Origin: Blautia glucerasea
Lineage (GTDB): Bacteria > Bacillota > Clostridia > Lachnospirales > Lachnospiraceae
Length of the DNA stretch: 49,159 nucleotides
Direction of reading: 5' to 3'
Assembly: GCF_013304385.1 (NCBI RefSeq)
Contig: NZ_JAAITU010000034.1
Span: 1-49,159 of the forward strand
Shown: positions 9,389 to 18,068 of the stretch, one piece after another
How the letters are laid out: every line of letters starts with the position of its first letter
Position numbering within the stretch: the first letter of the stretch is position 1
Notes under the pieces: generated by a model
What the model was told of the DNA's origin: nothing
Databases searched by the model: none
Seen by the model: the letters and a program-made list of their open reading frames with translations, nothing else
Position numbers and translations under genes: made by a program

Positions 9389-10636
9389 TTAATTTAATTG
9401 ATACACATCTGCATGCTGCAGGCCAAAGCTTAATGCTTCAGAATGGCTTCCAAAGAAAATGTCCACATGTCCATAAGGGGTTCCCAGATCCTCCACTGTA
9501 TACACATTGCCATTGATCAGAAGCTGTGTTCCAAAAGGCACACCTGCCATCGCCACTGTACGCCCTGCTGAAGGAACTGTACCGCTGGCAGTCAGATTGC
9601 CTGCTGTGCCGCAACACTGTGCACAGTTGCAATATGCAGTCAATGTAAAGTTACCAAGATAGGTTCCCTGTCCGGAACCGGAGCTTTCCTGGGAGGAAGA
9701 ACTTTCCTGGCTGGAAGAACTTTCTGAATCACTGCCCTGTGACTCTCCTTCATAAGAGGAAGATTCCTGATAAGAATCGCCGCCGGAGGACTCTACACTC
9801 TCGCTCTCATCACTGTAGTCATCGTAAGAATCACCGGATCCTGTAGAAGAGTTCTCCGTATATGTATCCTCTTCCTGAGACTGGCTCTGCTGGGCTGTTG
9901 CCTGCTGCGTCAGACTATAAATACTGTTCTCAGCACTGGAAATCTGTGCGGAAAGAGCAGCTGCCTCTGCCTGGCTGGCACTGATCTGGCTGATATAAGA
10001 AGCAATGCTGTCATTGGTGCTGGATACTAAAGCCTGAACCTCCTGCTTCTTAGATGCGCTTTCTGCAAGAAGCTGATTCACAGAAGCTGCTTCCTTCTCA
10101 AGGTTCTCTTCCTGCTCCTGGATGCTTGCCTGAAGATCCTCATATTTCTTCAACATATCTCGGTCATACTTGGACAACTGGGAAATATTCTCTGCACGGT
10201 TCATGAACTGGGTAAGATCACTGGAAGATAATAAAAGCTCCAGCATGGTAGTCCCACCATTCTCATACATATATACGATACGTTTCTTCATAGCTTCGTA
10301 CTGCTGCTGAGACTGCTGCTGTGCCTTGGCCAGCTCCAGCTTCATATTCTGAAGCTCATCTTCCTTCTGGGCAGCCTGGATGCTCAGCTGTGAAACGCTG
10401 TCTGTTAATTCTTCATACTGGCTGTTCAGCTGTGCCAGATAGCTTTCCAGTTCCTGACGCTTGCTCTCAAGGCTGCTGATATTTCCCTGTGCCTGGGCAA
10501 GTCCGGCCTGTGCCTGCGCCTTCTGGGACTGCATGTCTGCAATCTGTTCGTCAATATCTGCTGCATAAACACCTGTGCCTGTTGTCAAAGTAAGGATCCC
10601 TGCAAGAAGCACCGGAATAAGCTTTTTATTTCTCAT
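9389..10636 (-). CDS. Secreted coiled-coil protein with C-terminal 3D domain
   Basis: This 415-residue protein has a signal peptide (residues 1-25, cleavage after VYA). A long Gln/Glu/Ala-rich coiled coil (~30-235) resembles the N-terminal region of PcsB/CwlO-type peptidoglycan hydrolases. A low-complexity Ser/Glu/Gly linker follows (~240-322). The C-terminal 3D domain (~326-413) shows the AYCNCAQCCG start, the SGTVPSAGRTVAM core and the conserved aspartates in VEDLGTPYGHVDIFFGSH. 3D domains occur in cell-wall lytic enzymes such as Rpf/YabE-type proteins, so a role in peptidoglycan turnover is likely. No catalytic NlpC or amidase domain is present. A GAGGTG ribosome site precedes the ATG. Confidence 0.88.
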   Translation of the reverse strand: MRNKKLIPVLLAGILTLTTGTGVYAADIDEQIADMQSQKAQAQAGLAQAQGNISSLESKRQELESYLAQLNSQYEELTDSVSQLSIQAAQKEDELQNMKLELAKAQQQSQQQYEAMKKRIVYMYENGGTTMLELLLSSSDLTQFMNRAENISQLSKYDRDMLKKYEDLQASIQEQEENLEKEAASVNQLLAESASKKQEVQALVSSTNDSIASYISQISASQAEAAALSAQISSAENSIYSLTQQATAQQSQSQEEDTYTENSSTGSGDSYDDYSDESESVESSGGDSYQESSSYEGESQGSDSESSSSQESSSSQESSGSGQGTYLGNFTLTAYCNCAQCCGTAGNLTASGTVPSAGRTVAMAGVPFGTQLLINGNVYTVEDLGTPYGHVDIFFGSHSEALSFGLQHADVYQLN

Positions 10637-10667
10637 ATACTAACACCTCGTAATCAATCGTAGCATC

Positions 10668-10695
10668 AGTATAACATATTTTATCACAAAATCAA
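10668..10695 (-). promoter_or_regulatory. Promoter of the 3D-domain protein gene
   Basis: On the minus strand TTGATT (10695-10690), a 16-nt spacer and TATACT (10673-10668) precede the ATG at 10636 by about 30 nt. Confidence 0.6.
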
Positions 10696-10754
10696 TAGTT
10701 TTATTTTATTTCTGTAACAATTGTGTAATATTTCCAGTATGCTGCTGCCAGAGC

Positions 10755-10797
10755 AAAAAAAACGGATGCCATATACCTTTATGATATATGGCATCCG
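10755..10797 (-). terminator. Rho-independent terminator downstream of spoVG
   Basis: A perfect 13-bp stem (10763-10775 with 10785-10797, containing GGATGCCATATA) has a 9-nt loop. On the minus strand it is followed by eight T residues (10762-10755). It ends the spoVG transcript. Confidence 0.92.
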
Positions 10798-10864
10798 GCC
10801 TGTAATTCACCAGTTATCTGTTATGAAATCATTTCATATTACAGAATAAAGTAATCAGATCTCC

Positions 10865-11149
10865 TTAGGCTTCCATAGCCTCCTCTGGCTCTGCAGCCAT
10901 TACTTCATCATACTTGTCCAGGATGATTTTCTGGATACGGTCGCGGGTTGCAGAATTAATAGGATGTGCAATGTCCCTGTATTCTCCGTCTGTAGCTTTC
11001 CGACTTGGCATTGCGATAAACAGCCCCTTCTCACCTTCGATCACCTTGATATCATGAACTACGAATTCATCATCAATGGTAATCGATACAACTGCTTTCA
11101 TCTTGCCCTCTTTTGCTACTTTTCTCACGCGTACATCTGTAATGTTCAT
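10865..11149 (-). CDS. spoVG: SpoVG, RNA-binding regulator
   Basis: This is a 94-residue protein starting [19 protein letters not shown], with the family core [21 protein letters not shown] and [16 protein letters not shown]. SpoVG is a small conserved nucleic-acid-binding regulator of sporulation, cell division and virulence genes in Firmicutes. The length fits the family. The ATG at 11149 is chosen over an upstream in-frame start because it begins the conserved domain and follows AAAGGGG. It lies 151 bp downstream of glgD on the same strand and ends at a strong terminator. Confidence 0.96.
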   Translation of the reverse strand: MNITDVRVRKVAKEGKMKAVVSITIDDEFVVHDIKVIEGEKGLFIAMPSRKATDGEYRDIAHPINSATRDRIQKIILDKYDEVMAAEPEEAMEA

Positions 11150-11300
11150 TTTTGCTGCCCCTTTCGTTTTCCCATACAATATATATGATCTGTACTCTGA
11201 CTGTTGCATAACCGTCCAGCCTCCCACAGCTATGATAAAGCATATGGCCTGTCAGACAGTTACACATTTATATCCCATGGATATAAGATTCTTTCAGGAT

Positions 11301-12419
11301 TTACAGCACATATCTCTCATTTTTTTCTACAACGATCTTAACTTCGCCTTCTCCGCAATAGTAAGAATTTGCCCGAATGGTATCCCTGCTCTCAACAATG
11401 CAGTTCTCAATGTGCGTATTATCCCCCAGATACACATCATTCAAGATCACTGAATTCTTGATCACACAATTGTTCCCTACGAATACATCTTTAAACAGAA
11501 CGGAATTTTCCACAACACCGTTGATGATACATCCGCTGGCTATCAGACTGTTCTTCACGCTGGCTCCCGGATTATATTTGGCAGGCGGCAGATCATCGAT
11601 CTTTGTCTTAACAGACGGCTCCTGCTTAAAGAAATAATTACGGATCTCAGGCCTTAGGAAATCCATGTTGGTCTTGTAATAAGACTCCACAGTGGAAATA
11701 TTGCTCCAGTATGTATCGATCTTATATCCGTAGATCCTTTTCAGATTCTTGTAGCGGATCAGGATATCCTGTACAAAATCATTCCTGCCTTCCTGTGCAG
11801 CCTTCTCGATCAGTTCGATCAGCTGCCTTCTGCGGATCACATAAATACCGGTAGAAACCGTATTATAAGAAGATACCATTGGCTTCTCTTCAAATTCTTC
11901 GATCCTGCAGTCTTCATTCATACGGAGCACACCAAAACGCTCCACCTCTGACGGATCCGGACATGTAGTACATACAACCGTGATATCCGCTCTCTTTGCA
12001 ATATGGTATTCCAGGACCTTGTTGTAATCCAGCTTGTAAATACCATCGCCGGATGCGATCACCACATATGGCTCATGGCTGTTCTTCAGGAAGGTAAGAT
12101 TCTGGTAGATAGCATCTGCTGTACCCTGGTACCAGAAGCTGTTGTCCTTGGTGATCGTGGGTGTAAATACGTAAAGTCCTCCTTGTTTCCTGCCAAAATC
12201 CCACCATTTGGAAGAGCTTAAGTGCTCATTCAGGGAACGTGCATTGTACTGTGTCAGTATAGCTACCTTCTGTATATGGGAATTGGCCATATTACTAAGT
12301 GCAAAATCTATGCTGCGATAGCTGCCTGCAATGGGCATTGCTGCGATCGCCCTCTTATCAGATAATTCCCTCATGCGGTTGTTATTGCCGCCAGCTAAAA
12401 TAATACCGATTGCTCTCAT
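11301..12419 (-). CDS. glgD: GlgD, regulatory paralogue of glucose-1-phosphate adenylyltransferase
   Basis: This 372-residue protein has a nucleotidyltransferase fold at the N-terminus ([20 protein letters not shown]) and left-handed beta-helix hexapeptides in the C-terminal ~100 residues ([19 protein letters not shown]). The substrate loop carries NNN where active GlgC proteins carry QGS, as is usual for GlgD, which forms a mixed enzyme with GlgC and modulates it. The start overlaps the glgC stop by 4 nt (ATGA), giving tight coupling and roughly equal expression. It makes ADP-glucose for glycogen together with GlgC. Confidence 0.95.
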   Translation of the reverse strand: MRAIGIILAGGNNNRMRELSDKRAIAAMPIAGSYRSIDFALSNMANSHIQKVAILTQYNARSLNEHLSSSKWWDFGRKQGGLYVFTPTITKDNSFWYQGTADAIYQNLTFLKNSHEPYVVIASGDGIYKLDYNKVLEYHIAKRADITVVCTTCPDPSEVERFGVLRMNEDCRIEEFEEKPMVSSYNTVSTGIYVIRRRQLIELIEKAAQEGRNDFVQDILIRYKNLKRIYGYKIDTYWSNISTVESYYKTNMDFLRPEIRNYFFKQEPSVKTKIDDLPPAKYNPGASVKNSLIASGCIINGVVENSVLFKDVFVGNNCVIKNSVILNDVYLGDNTHIENCIVESRDTIRANSYYCGEGEVKIVVEKNERYVL

Positions 12420-13693
12420 GCCTTGTCACCATCCTTTGCTGCGATCACCTGTCCACTTTCCAGGATGCCTCCCGGATAATCCTCTGCTGTAGTAATACCG
12501 GAAACAGCTGTGTTCTTCCCGATCTTTACATCAGGCGGGATCACACTACGCTCTCCTATGGTAGCAATGCCAAATGCATATACCGCCGGCTTCAATACAT
12601 TCTCAGCCTCTTCGCCGCAGCCAAGGGTCACATGGTCTCCAATGGTAACATCCTCGGCAACAATGGACTTATCCATCACTACCCCTTCTCCGATCACGGT
12701 ATTCCTCATGATAATAGAGTTACGGATCACAGAACCCTTGCCAATCACTACATTGGGACCGATCACTGAATTATGGACTTCTCCATAGATCTCAGCTCCC
12801 TCACCGATCAGACACCGGTCAAGAACAGCGTCCTCGGAAATATATGCCGGCGGGATAATATCCCCTTTGGTATAAATCTTCCAGAATTCTTCGTAAAGAT
12901 TAAACTCCGGAATAATATCGATCAGCTCCATATTGGCTTCCCAATAGGATCCCAGCGTACCCACATCCTTCCAGTAGCCATTATATTCATATGCGAAAAG
13001 CCGCTCTCCCTTTTCTTTACAATAGGGAAGGATATGCTTTCCAAAATCACAGCTCTGCTGATCCTTAAGTGTATAAAGAGCTTCCTTAAGGGCCTGCCAG
13101 CTGAATATGTAAATACCCATAGATGCCAGATTGCTGCTTGGATGCTCTGGCTTCTCCTCAAACTCTGTAATACGGCTTGTCTCATCAGTGACCATGATCC
13201 CGAATCTGCTTGCCTCTTCCATAGGTACCGGCATACATGCAATGGTAACATCAGCCTTATTAGCCTTATGGAAATCCAACATCACCTCATAATCCATCTT
13301 GTAAATGTGATCTCCGGAAAGGATCAGAACATAGTCAGGATTGTACTGCTCCATATAATCCATATTCTGAAAGATCGCATTGGCTGTACCTGTGTACCAC
13401 TCGCTGCTGCTGCTCCGCTCGTAAGGAGGAAGTACAGTCACACCGCCTTCATTACGATCCAGATCCCAGGGAATGCCAATCCCAATATGTGTATTAAGAC
13501 GCAGCGGCTGATACTGGGTCAGCACGCCAACTGTATCAATCCCGGAATTAATACAGTTGCTCAATGGGAAATCTATGATACGGTACTTCCCGCCGAAAGA
13601 CACGGCCGGTTTGGCAACTTTCTCCGTCAGAACTCCAAGTCTGCTTCCTTGACCTCCGGCCAGGAGCATGGCAATCATTTCTTTCTTAATCAT
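12416..13693 (-). CDS. glgC: GlgC, glucose-1-phosphate adenylyltransferase
   Basis: This 425-residue enzyme makes ADP-glucose from ATP and glucose 1-phosphate, the committed step of glycogen synthesis. The catalytic loop [20 protein letters not shown] is intact near residue 11, followed by the [10 protein letters not shown] segment, WYTGTANAI and [10 protein letters not shown]. The C-terminal quarter is a left-handed beta-helix ([20 protein letters not shown]). It is the first gene of glgC-glgD, with spoVG further downstream, and has its own promoter at 13729-13757. Glycogen synthase and branching enzyme are not in the window, but glycogen phosphorylase is at 24064. Confidence 0.96.
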   Translation of the reverse strand: MIKKEMIAMLLAGGQGSRLGVLTEKVAKPAVSFGGKYRIIDFPLSNCINSGIDTVGVLTQYQPLRLNTHIGIGIPWDLDRNEGGVTVLPPYERSSSSEWYTGTANAIFQNMDYMEQYNPDYVLILSGDHIYKMDYEVMLDFHKANKADVTIACMPVPMEEASRFGIMVTDETSRITEFEEKPEHPSSNLASMGIYIFSWQALKEALYTLKDQQSCDFGKHILPYCKEKGERLFAYEYNGYWKDVGTLGSYWEANMELIDIIPEFNLYEEFWKIYTKGDIIPPAYISEDAVLDRCLIGEGAEIYGEVHNSVIGPNVVIGKGSVIRNSIIMRNTVIGEGVVMDKSIVAEDVTIGDHVTLGCGEEAENVLKPAVYAFGIATIGERSVIPPDVKIGKNTAVSGITTAEDYPGGILESGQVIAAKDGDKA

Positions 13694-13728
13694 GTAATCA
13701 CCTCTTGCTGTAAGTTTATGGTTTTCTT

Positions 13729-13757
13729 ATTATATCATACTTTATCCATTTCGTGAA
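13729..13757 (-). promoter_or_regulatory. Promoter of glgC-glgD
   Basis: On the minus strand TTCACG (13757-13752), a 17-nt spacer and a perfect TATAAT (13734-13729) lie ~36 nt before the glgC start. Confidence 0.7.
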
Positions 13758-13950
13758 CATATTTTACAATTTTTTTGTCCAATTATTTTATTTTTTATAT
13801 CTATTGTATACTATTTTTTTCCTTTTTTCCTCTGTTTTTTGTGTATTTTGTCTATTTTTTATATATTTCGACCTTATTTTACATTTTCATGGATTGCATC
13901 TTAAAAAAACACCTGATTTTTTTTTAAAAACCTGTTATTCAAAGAAATAC
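13758..13950. other. Very T-rich intergenic tract between divergent glgC and murC
   Basis: The plus strand is dominated by T runs broken by single A, C or G, with little secondary structure and no gene. It separates the divergent glgC and murC promoters. Such tracts are often curved or easily melted. The apparent Phe-rich reading frame here is a by-product of composition. Confidence 0.6.
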
Positions 13951-13979
13951 TTTTCATTTTTTCTTAAAAGAGGTATACT
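13951..13979 (+). promoter_or_regulatory. Promoter of murC
   Basis: TTTTCA (13951-13956), a 17-nt spacer and TATACT (13974-13979) lie ~39 nt before the murC start, which also has AAGGAG upstream. Confidence 0.55.
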
Positions 13980-14017
13980 ATAGCAAATTTATATTTTTCA
14001 TTAAGGAGATTTTTATT

Positions 14018-15397
14018 ATGTATCAGATAGACTTCCACAAACCGCTTCATATCCACTTTATCGGGATTGGCGGTATCAGTATGAGTGGATTGGCTCAGAT
14101 CCTGCTTCAGGAAGATTTCATTGTTTCCGGCTCTGATGCCAAAGAAAGCCCTCTTACCGATGCCCTTTCCCAAAAGGGAGCACGTATCTTTTACGGACAG
14201 CGTGCCTCCAACATCCAGGATGATGTAGAGATTGTGGTATATACAGCAGCTATCCACCCGGATAATCCTGAATTTGCAGCAGCTAAGGCAAAGGGGATCC
14301 CTATGCTTACCCGCGCCCAGCTTTTGGGGCAGATCATGCGCAATTACCAGACACCCATCGCTATTTCCGGGACTCATGGCAAGACCACAACCACTTCCAT
14401 GATTTCCCAGATCCTTCTGGAAGGAGCCTGCGACCCTACCATCAGCGTAGGCGGTATTCTTCCTTCCATCGGAGGCAATATCCGTGTGGGACAGTCTGAG
14501 ACCTTTGTAACCGAGGCCTGCGAATATACCAACAGCTTTCTCAGCTTTTTTCCAAAAATCAGCGTGATCCTGAATATGGATGCCGATCATCTGGACTTTT
14601 TCAAAGATATTGAGGACATCCGTCATTCTTTCCGACGCTTTGCACAGCTTCTCCCTGCAGATGGCACCTTGATCATCAATGGAGACACACCTCATTATGA
14701 AGACATCATCAAAGACCTTCCATGTAATGTGATCACCTATGGCATTCAGAATACGGCTGATTACCAGGCCACTGATATTACCTATGACAAATATGGACAT
14801 GCCTCCTTTACCGTTTTAAGAAATGGTAAAAAGGCAGGCAGCTTTTACCTGAAGGTTCCGGGGATCCACAATGTATCCAATGCACTGGCAGCTATTGTAC
14901 TGGCTCAGCTGCTCCAGATCCCTGATGATACCATTGTCAAAGGACTGGGAAGCTTCACCGGTACAGACCGCCGTTTCCAATTTAAGGGAGAAGTGGGCGG
15001 GATCCACATTGTAGATGATTATGCTCATCATCCTACAGAGATCCGTGCCACCCTTACAGCAGCAACTAATTATCCTCACAAGAAAATCTGGTGTGTATTC
15101 CAGCCACATACATATACCCGTACTAAAGCACTGCTTCCTGAGTTTGCACAGGCTTTGACCCTGGCTGATCATGTGATCCTGGCTGATATTTACGCAGCAA
15201 GAGAGACCAACACCATCGGCATCTCTTCTGCTGATCTTCAGGAAAGGATCCAGGCACTTGGAACTCCATGTGAATACTTCCCATCTTTTGACGAAATCGA
15301 GAATTACATTCTTTCCCACTGTGCTTCTGGCGATCTGCTGATCACCATGGGAGCCGGAGATGTAGTACGTATCGGCGAACAGCTACTTGGTAAATAA
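14018..15397 (+). CDS. murC: MurC, UDP-N-acetylmuramate--L-alanine ligase
   Basis: This 459-residue cytoplasmic ligase adds the first amino acid of the peptidoglycan stem using ATP. The N-terminal Rossmann domain shows HFIGIGGISMSGLA. The central domain has the ATP loop GTHGKTTTT (118-126), EACEYTNSF and the MDADHLDFF motif. The C-terminal domain contains TGTDRRFQFKGE and VDDYAHHPTEI. Length is normal. It stands alone rather than in a mur/fts cluster. It is the first plus-strand gene of the 14018-19250 island and is followed by the DnaA-box region. Confidence 0.97.
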   Translation: MYQIDFHKPLHIHFIGIGGISMSGLAQILLQEDFIVSGSDAKESPLTDALSQKGARIFYGQRASNIQDDVEIVVYTAAIHPDNPEFAAAKAKGIPMLTRAQLLGQIMRNYQTPIAISGTHGKTTTTSMISQILLEGACDPTISVGGILPSIGGNIRVGQSETFVTEACEYTNSFLSFFPKISVILNMDADHLDFFKDIEDIRHSFRRFAQLLPADGTLIINGDTPHYEDIIKDLPCNVITYGIQNTADYQATDITYDKYGHASFTVLRNGKKAGSFYLKVPGIHNVSNALAAIVLAQLLQIPDDTIVKGLGSFTGTDRRFQFKGEVGGIHIVDDYAHHPTEIRATLTAATNYPHKKIWCVFQPHTYTRTKALLPEFAQALTLADHVILADIYAARETNTIGISSADLQERIQALGTPCEYFPSFDEIENYILSHCASGDLLITMGAGDVVRIGEQLLGK

Positions 15398-15486
15398 TTA
15401 TGTCTTTCAGAACATTTATATATTTTTTGTTTTTCCTCTGATCCAGAGAGAATTTACAGAAAACTATATAAATGTTCTTTTTTTAT

Positions 15487-15781
15487 TTATACACATTTCG
15501 TCCCCTGTTTTCCACATAAAGAAAAAGTTATCCACAATTAAAAACCTCAGTATTTCTGCTGTTTTTCCGTGCTTATCCACATTATCCACAGAATTATGCA
15601 CATTTTTTCTCTCATAAGGGTGTGGATTCTTATGTGTATAATCTGCTTGACATAATTCGACAACAGTTTCTCCTATAAAATGCCTTGTTCCAACATTTTC
15701 TAACCTTTTCCGGTTTCCCATAATCTTATTGGCAACCTTCTTTCCACACTATCCACATTATCCACATTTAAATGTGGATGA
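15487..15781. promoter_or_regulatory. Dense DnaA-box cluster upstream of the helicase-loader operon
   Basis: The gene-free stretch 15398-15865 contains four perfect TTATCCACA boxes at 15528, 15573, 15582 and 15758 (plus strand). One-mismatch boxes lie at 15487 (TTATACACA), 15508 (TTTTCCACA), 15594 (TTATGCACA) and 15749 (CTATCCACA). On the minus strand there are boxes at 15633-15641 and 15773-15781. A two-mismatch copy starts at 15740. The boxes at 15573/15582 are head-to-tail, and so are those at 15740/15749/15758. Flanks are AT-rich. This is known DnaA-binding sequence at origin-like density. Here it more likely controls the downstream dnaD-like/dnaC genes or titrates DnaA. Confidence 0.85.
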
Positions 15782-15826
15782 TTACTGGTGTTTAACCCCG
15801 GTATTCTCTTTTAAAAAAAGTTGTGT

Positions 15827-15832
15827 TATAAT
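15827..15832 (+). promoter_or_regulatory. -10 element of the DnaD-like/dnaC/prs operon promoter
   Basis: A perfect TATAAT sits 33 nt before the start codon and about 45 nt downstream of the last DnaA box. No good -35 is seen at the expected spacing, which would fit a promoter that depends on or responds to an upstream-bound protein. Confidence 0.55.
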
Positions 15833-15865
15833 AAATCCACTTTCAGAAAAGGAGTGTAACAGTCC

Positions 15866-17062
15866 ATGAACACCATCCATCTCCGGGCTCTTTCATCCTC
15901 ACAGGTGACGGTACTTTCCAATATATTTATTGATCAGTATATGCCGGGAGCCGGCGGCGAATTTGTAAAAGTTTATATTTACCTGCTGCGGCTTCTTGCC
16001 GATCCTTCCGCTTCTGTTTGTCTGCCTCTTCTGGCAGATCGTCTGAACTGTACAGAGGGGGATATCAGCCGTGCCCTGAAGTACTGGAGTAATGAAGGAC
16101 TTTTGATCCTTGAGACTGATCCTTCCGGAGAGCTGACAGGTATTACCCTGACAGAGCCTTCCCCGGATACACAGATGGAGCTGACAGCTACCGTCTCTGT
16201 TCCACAGTCTGCACTGGCAGCCACTGCTCCTATTTCGCAGACGGTATCTGCAGCCACAGTCTCTGTTCCACAGTCTGCACTGGCAGCCGCTGCTCCTATT
16301 TCGCAGACGGTATCTGCAGCCACTGTTTCCACGCCACAGCCGGATACTGCACCGTCCAGATCTGCCTCTGCTCTCACCCCAGCCCGAATCAAGGAGCTTA
16401 AGGAGAACGAGGATGTAGCACAGCTGATCTACATATGTGAGCAATACCTTGGCAAGACTCTTACCCCCACCGATACCCGTAAGATTCTTTTCTTCTACGA
16501 TGAACTGAAGATGTCCGTGGATCTTATTGATTTCCTGATCCAGTATTGTGTAGGCCGCGGCCATAAGAGCATGCGTTACATTGAGACAGTTGCCATGGCC
16601 TGGTCTAAGGAAGGGATCACTACCGTGGAGATGGCCAAGGATTCCACCTCCCGCTATGGTAGAGACTATTTCACCATCCTGAAAGCTATGGGGATCGCCA
16701 ATCGCAACCCTGTGGATTCAGAGATCGTTATGATGGATACATGGCTGAAGGATTACGGATTTTCCATGGACATGATCCAGGAAGCCTGCAGCCGCACCAT
16801 TATGCAGACCGGACAGCCCAGCTTCCAGTACGCACACAAGATCCTTACCGGATGGTTCAAAAAGGGTGCCCTTACCCCAGAGGCAGTACATGCCCTGGAT
16901 GTCCAGCACCAGAAGCGCAGCCAGGACAACAGCCGGGGCCGTTCCCAGACACCTAAGTCCCCTAATCGCTTCAATAACTTCCAACAACGGAATTATGATT
17001 TCAAAGAACTTGAGAAGCAGCTTCTGGAGCGCCAGAATCCCTACTTCCAACAGCCTCACTAA
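15866..17062 (+). CDS. DnaD-domain replication initiation (helicase co-loader) protein
   Basis: This 398-residue protein has an N-terminal winged-helix-like region (1-95), an Ala/Ser/Pro linker with a tandem repeat (108-~160), and two DnaD/DnaB2-type (DDBH2) domains. The first (~178-252) ends in YIETVAMAW and the second (~267-335) in YAHKILTGW. Both match the YxxxIxxxW-type signature. The tail is rich in Arg, Asn and Gln. In Firmicutes such proteins (DnaD, DnaB) remodel DNA at the origin and help deliver the replicative helicase. The dnaC-like loader follows 19 bp downstream. The ATG follows AAAAGGAG. Exact equivalence to B. subtilis DnaB versus DnaD is not resolved. Confidence 0.9.
   Translation: MNTIHLRALSSSQVTVLSNIFIDQYMPGAGGEFVKVYIYLLRLLADPSASVCLPLLADRLNCTEGDISRALKYWSNEGLLILETDPSGELTGITLTEPSPDTQMELTATVSVPQSALAATAPISQTVSAATVSVPQSALAAAAPISQTVSAATVSTPQPDTAPSRSASALTPARIKELKENEDVAQLIYICEQYLGKTLTPTDTRKILFFYDELKMSVDLIDFLIQYCVGRGHKSMRYIETVAMAWSKEGITTVEMAKDSTSRYGRDYFTILKAMGIANRNPVDSEIVMMDTWLKDYGFSMDMIQEACSRTIMQTGQPSFQYAHKILTGWFKKGALTPEAVHALDVQHQKRSQDNSRGRSQTPKSPNRFNNFQQRNYDFKELEKQLLERQNPYFQQPH
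16187..16318 (+). repeat. 66-bp tandem repeat in the DnaD-like linker
   Basis: Two nearly identical 66-bp units (16187-16252 and 16253-16318), plus a partial third, encode 22-residue repeats beginning ATVSVPQSAL and ending PISQTVSA. The unit is in frame, so copy-number change would only alter linker length. Confidence 0.9.
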
Positions 17063-17081
17063 CAGAGGAGATTGATCGTTT

Positions 17082-18065
17082 ATGCCTTTACAGAATTTTC
17101 AATATGATACCATTATGAGAGAATACAGCCGCAAGCAGGCTGAGAACCGCCGTCTGCTGGAGGCGCACAGGCAGGAAGCTTATGACCGGATTCCCAGGCT
17201 TCGTGAGATTGACAGCGAAGTAGCTTCCTTAAGCGCAGCCAAAGCCCGCTCCATGATCAACGGTCTGGATCGCAGTCTGGAGGATCTGAAGGCTGCCATA
17301 TCCCTGCTTGCCCAGGAGCGTGAAGCTTTGCTTGCCCTGAATGGCTACCCTTCCGACTATCTCGAGATGCACTATACCTGTTCTCATTGTCAGGATACCG
17401 GCTATATCGGCAGCAAGAAATGCTCCTGTTTCCACAGGGCGGAGATACAGCTTTTGTATACTCAGTCCAATTTAAATGAAATTCTCAAAAAAGAAAACTT
17501 TGACCACTTTTCTTTTGACTATTATTCTGCTACAATAGATGCGTCCACTGGATTGTCCGCACTGGAAGCCGCACAGCGTGCATACCAGACTGCCAGGGAT
17601 TTCGTTTCATCCTTTGACCAGGATCCCCGCAGCCTGCTGATCTATGGCAACACAGGCGTTGGGAAGACTTTTCTTTCCCACTGTATCGCCCATGATCTTC
17701 TTGAAAGCTCCCACAGCGTTTTATATTTTTCTGCATTTGACCTGTTTGATATGCTGGCACGGAATACCTTTTCCGGTGACAGCACAGGCAAAGACAACGA
17801 TCTGGTGTACGACTGCGATCTGCTGATCATTGATGACCTGGGAACAGAGCTTACCAACAGTTTTGTGTCTTCCCAGTTGTTTTTGTGCGTCAATGAGCGT
17901 ATTATGAGACACAGATCCACCATCATCTCCACCAATCTGGAGTTGGGTGAAATACAGAATGTTTACTCTGAACGGACCTTTTCCCGTATTTGCAATAACT
18001 ATATTATCCTGAAGCTTACAGGAGAAGACATCCGGATGAAGAAAAACTATTTAGGAGGAAAATAG
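17082..18065 (+). CDS. dnaC: DnaC/DnaI-type helicase loader ATPase
   Basis: This 327-residue AAA+ protein has an N-terminal helical part and a zinc finger with C100, C103, C114 and C116 (CSHCQDTGY...KCSC). It carries Walker A GNTGVGKT (189-196), Walker B LLIIDD (247-252), sensor I IISTN (281-285) and downstream arginines for the finger. It loads the replicative helicase together with the DnaD-family protein encoded just upstream (19-bp gap). The organisation matches dnaB-dnaI of Bacilli. prs begins 3 bp after its stop, so the three genes form one operon. Confidence 0.95.
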   Translation: MPLQNFQYDTIMREYSRKQAENRRLLEAHRQEAYDRIPRLREIDSEVASLSAAKARSMINGLDRSLEDLKAAISLLAQEREALLALNGYPSDYLEMHYTCSHCQDTGYIGSKKCSCFHRAEIQLLYTQSNLNEILKKENFDHFSFDYYSATIDASTGLSALEAAQRAYQTARDFVSSFDQDPRSLLIYGNTGVGKTFLSHCIAHDLLESSHSVLYFSAFDLFDMLARNTFSGDSTGKDNDLVYDCDLLIIDDLGTELTNSFVSSQLFLCVNERIMRHRSTIISTNLELGEIQNVYSERTFSRICNNYIILKLTGEDIRMKKNYLGGK

Positions 18066-18068
18066 AAC

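Noticed and set aside
13753..13983. Phe/Leu-rich 76-residue plus-strand frame
   Set aside because: It is a composition effect of the T-rich intergenic tract and overlaps the murC promoter. There is no ribosome site.
13964..14800. Long minus-strand frame inside murC
   Set aside because: It is a shadow frame. The plus strand encodes a full MurC with all motifs.
15487..15781. Main chromosomal origin oriC
   Set aside because: No dnaA, dnaN, rpmH or gyrase genes are nearby, and the genes on both sides do not diverge in the pattern expected at an origin. GC skew could not be calculated here, so this is not excluded.
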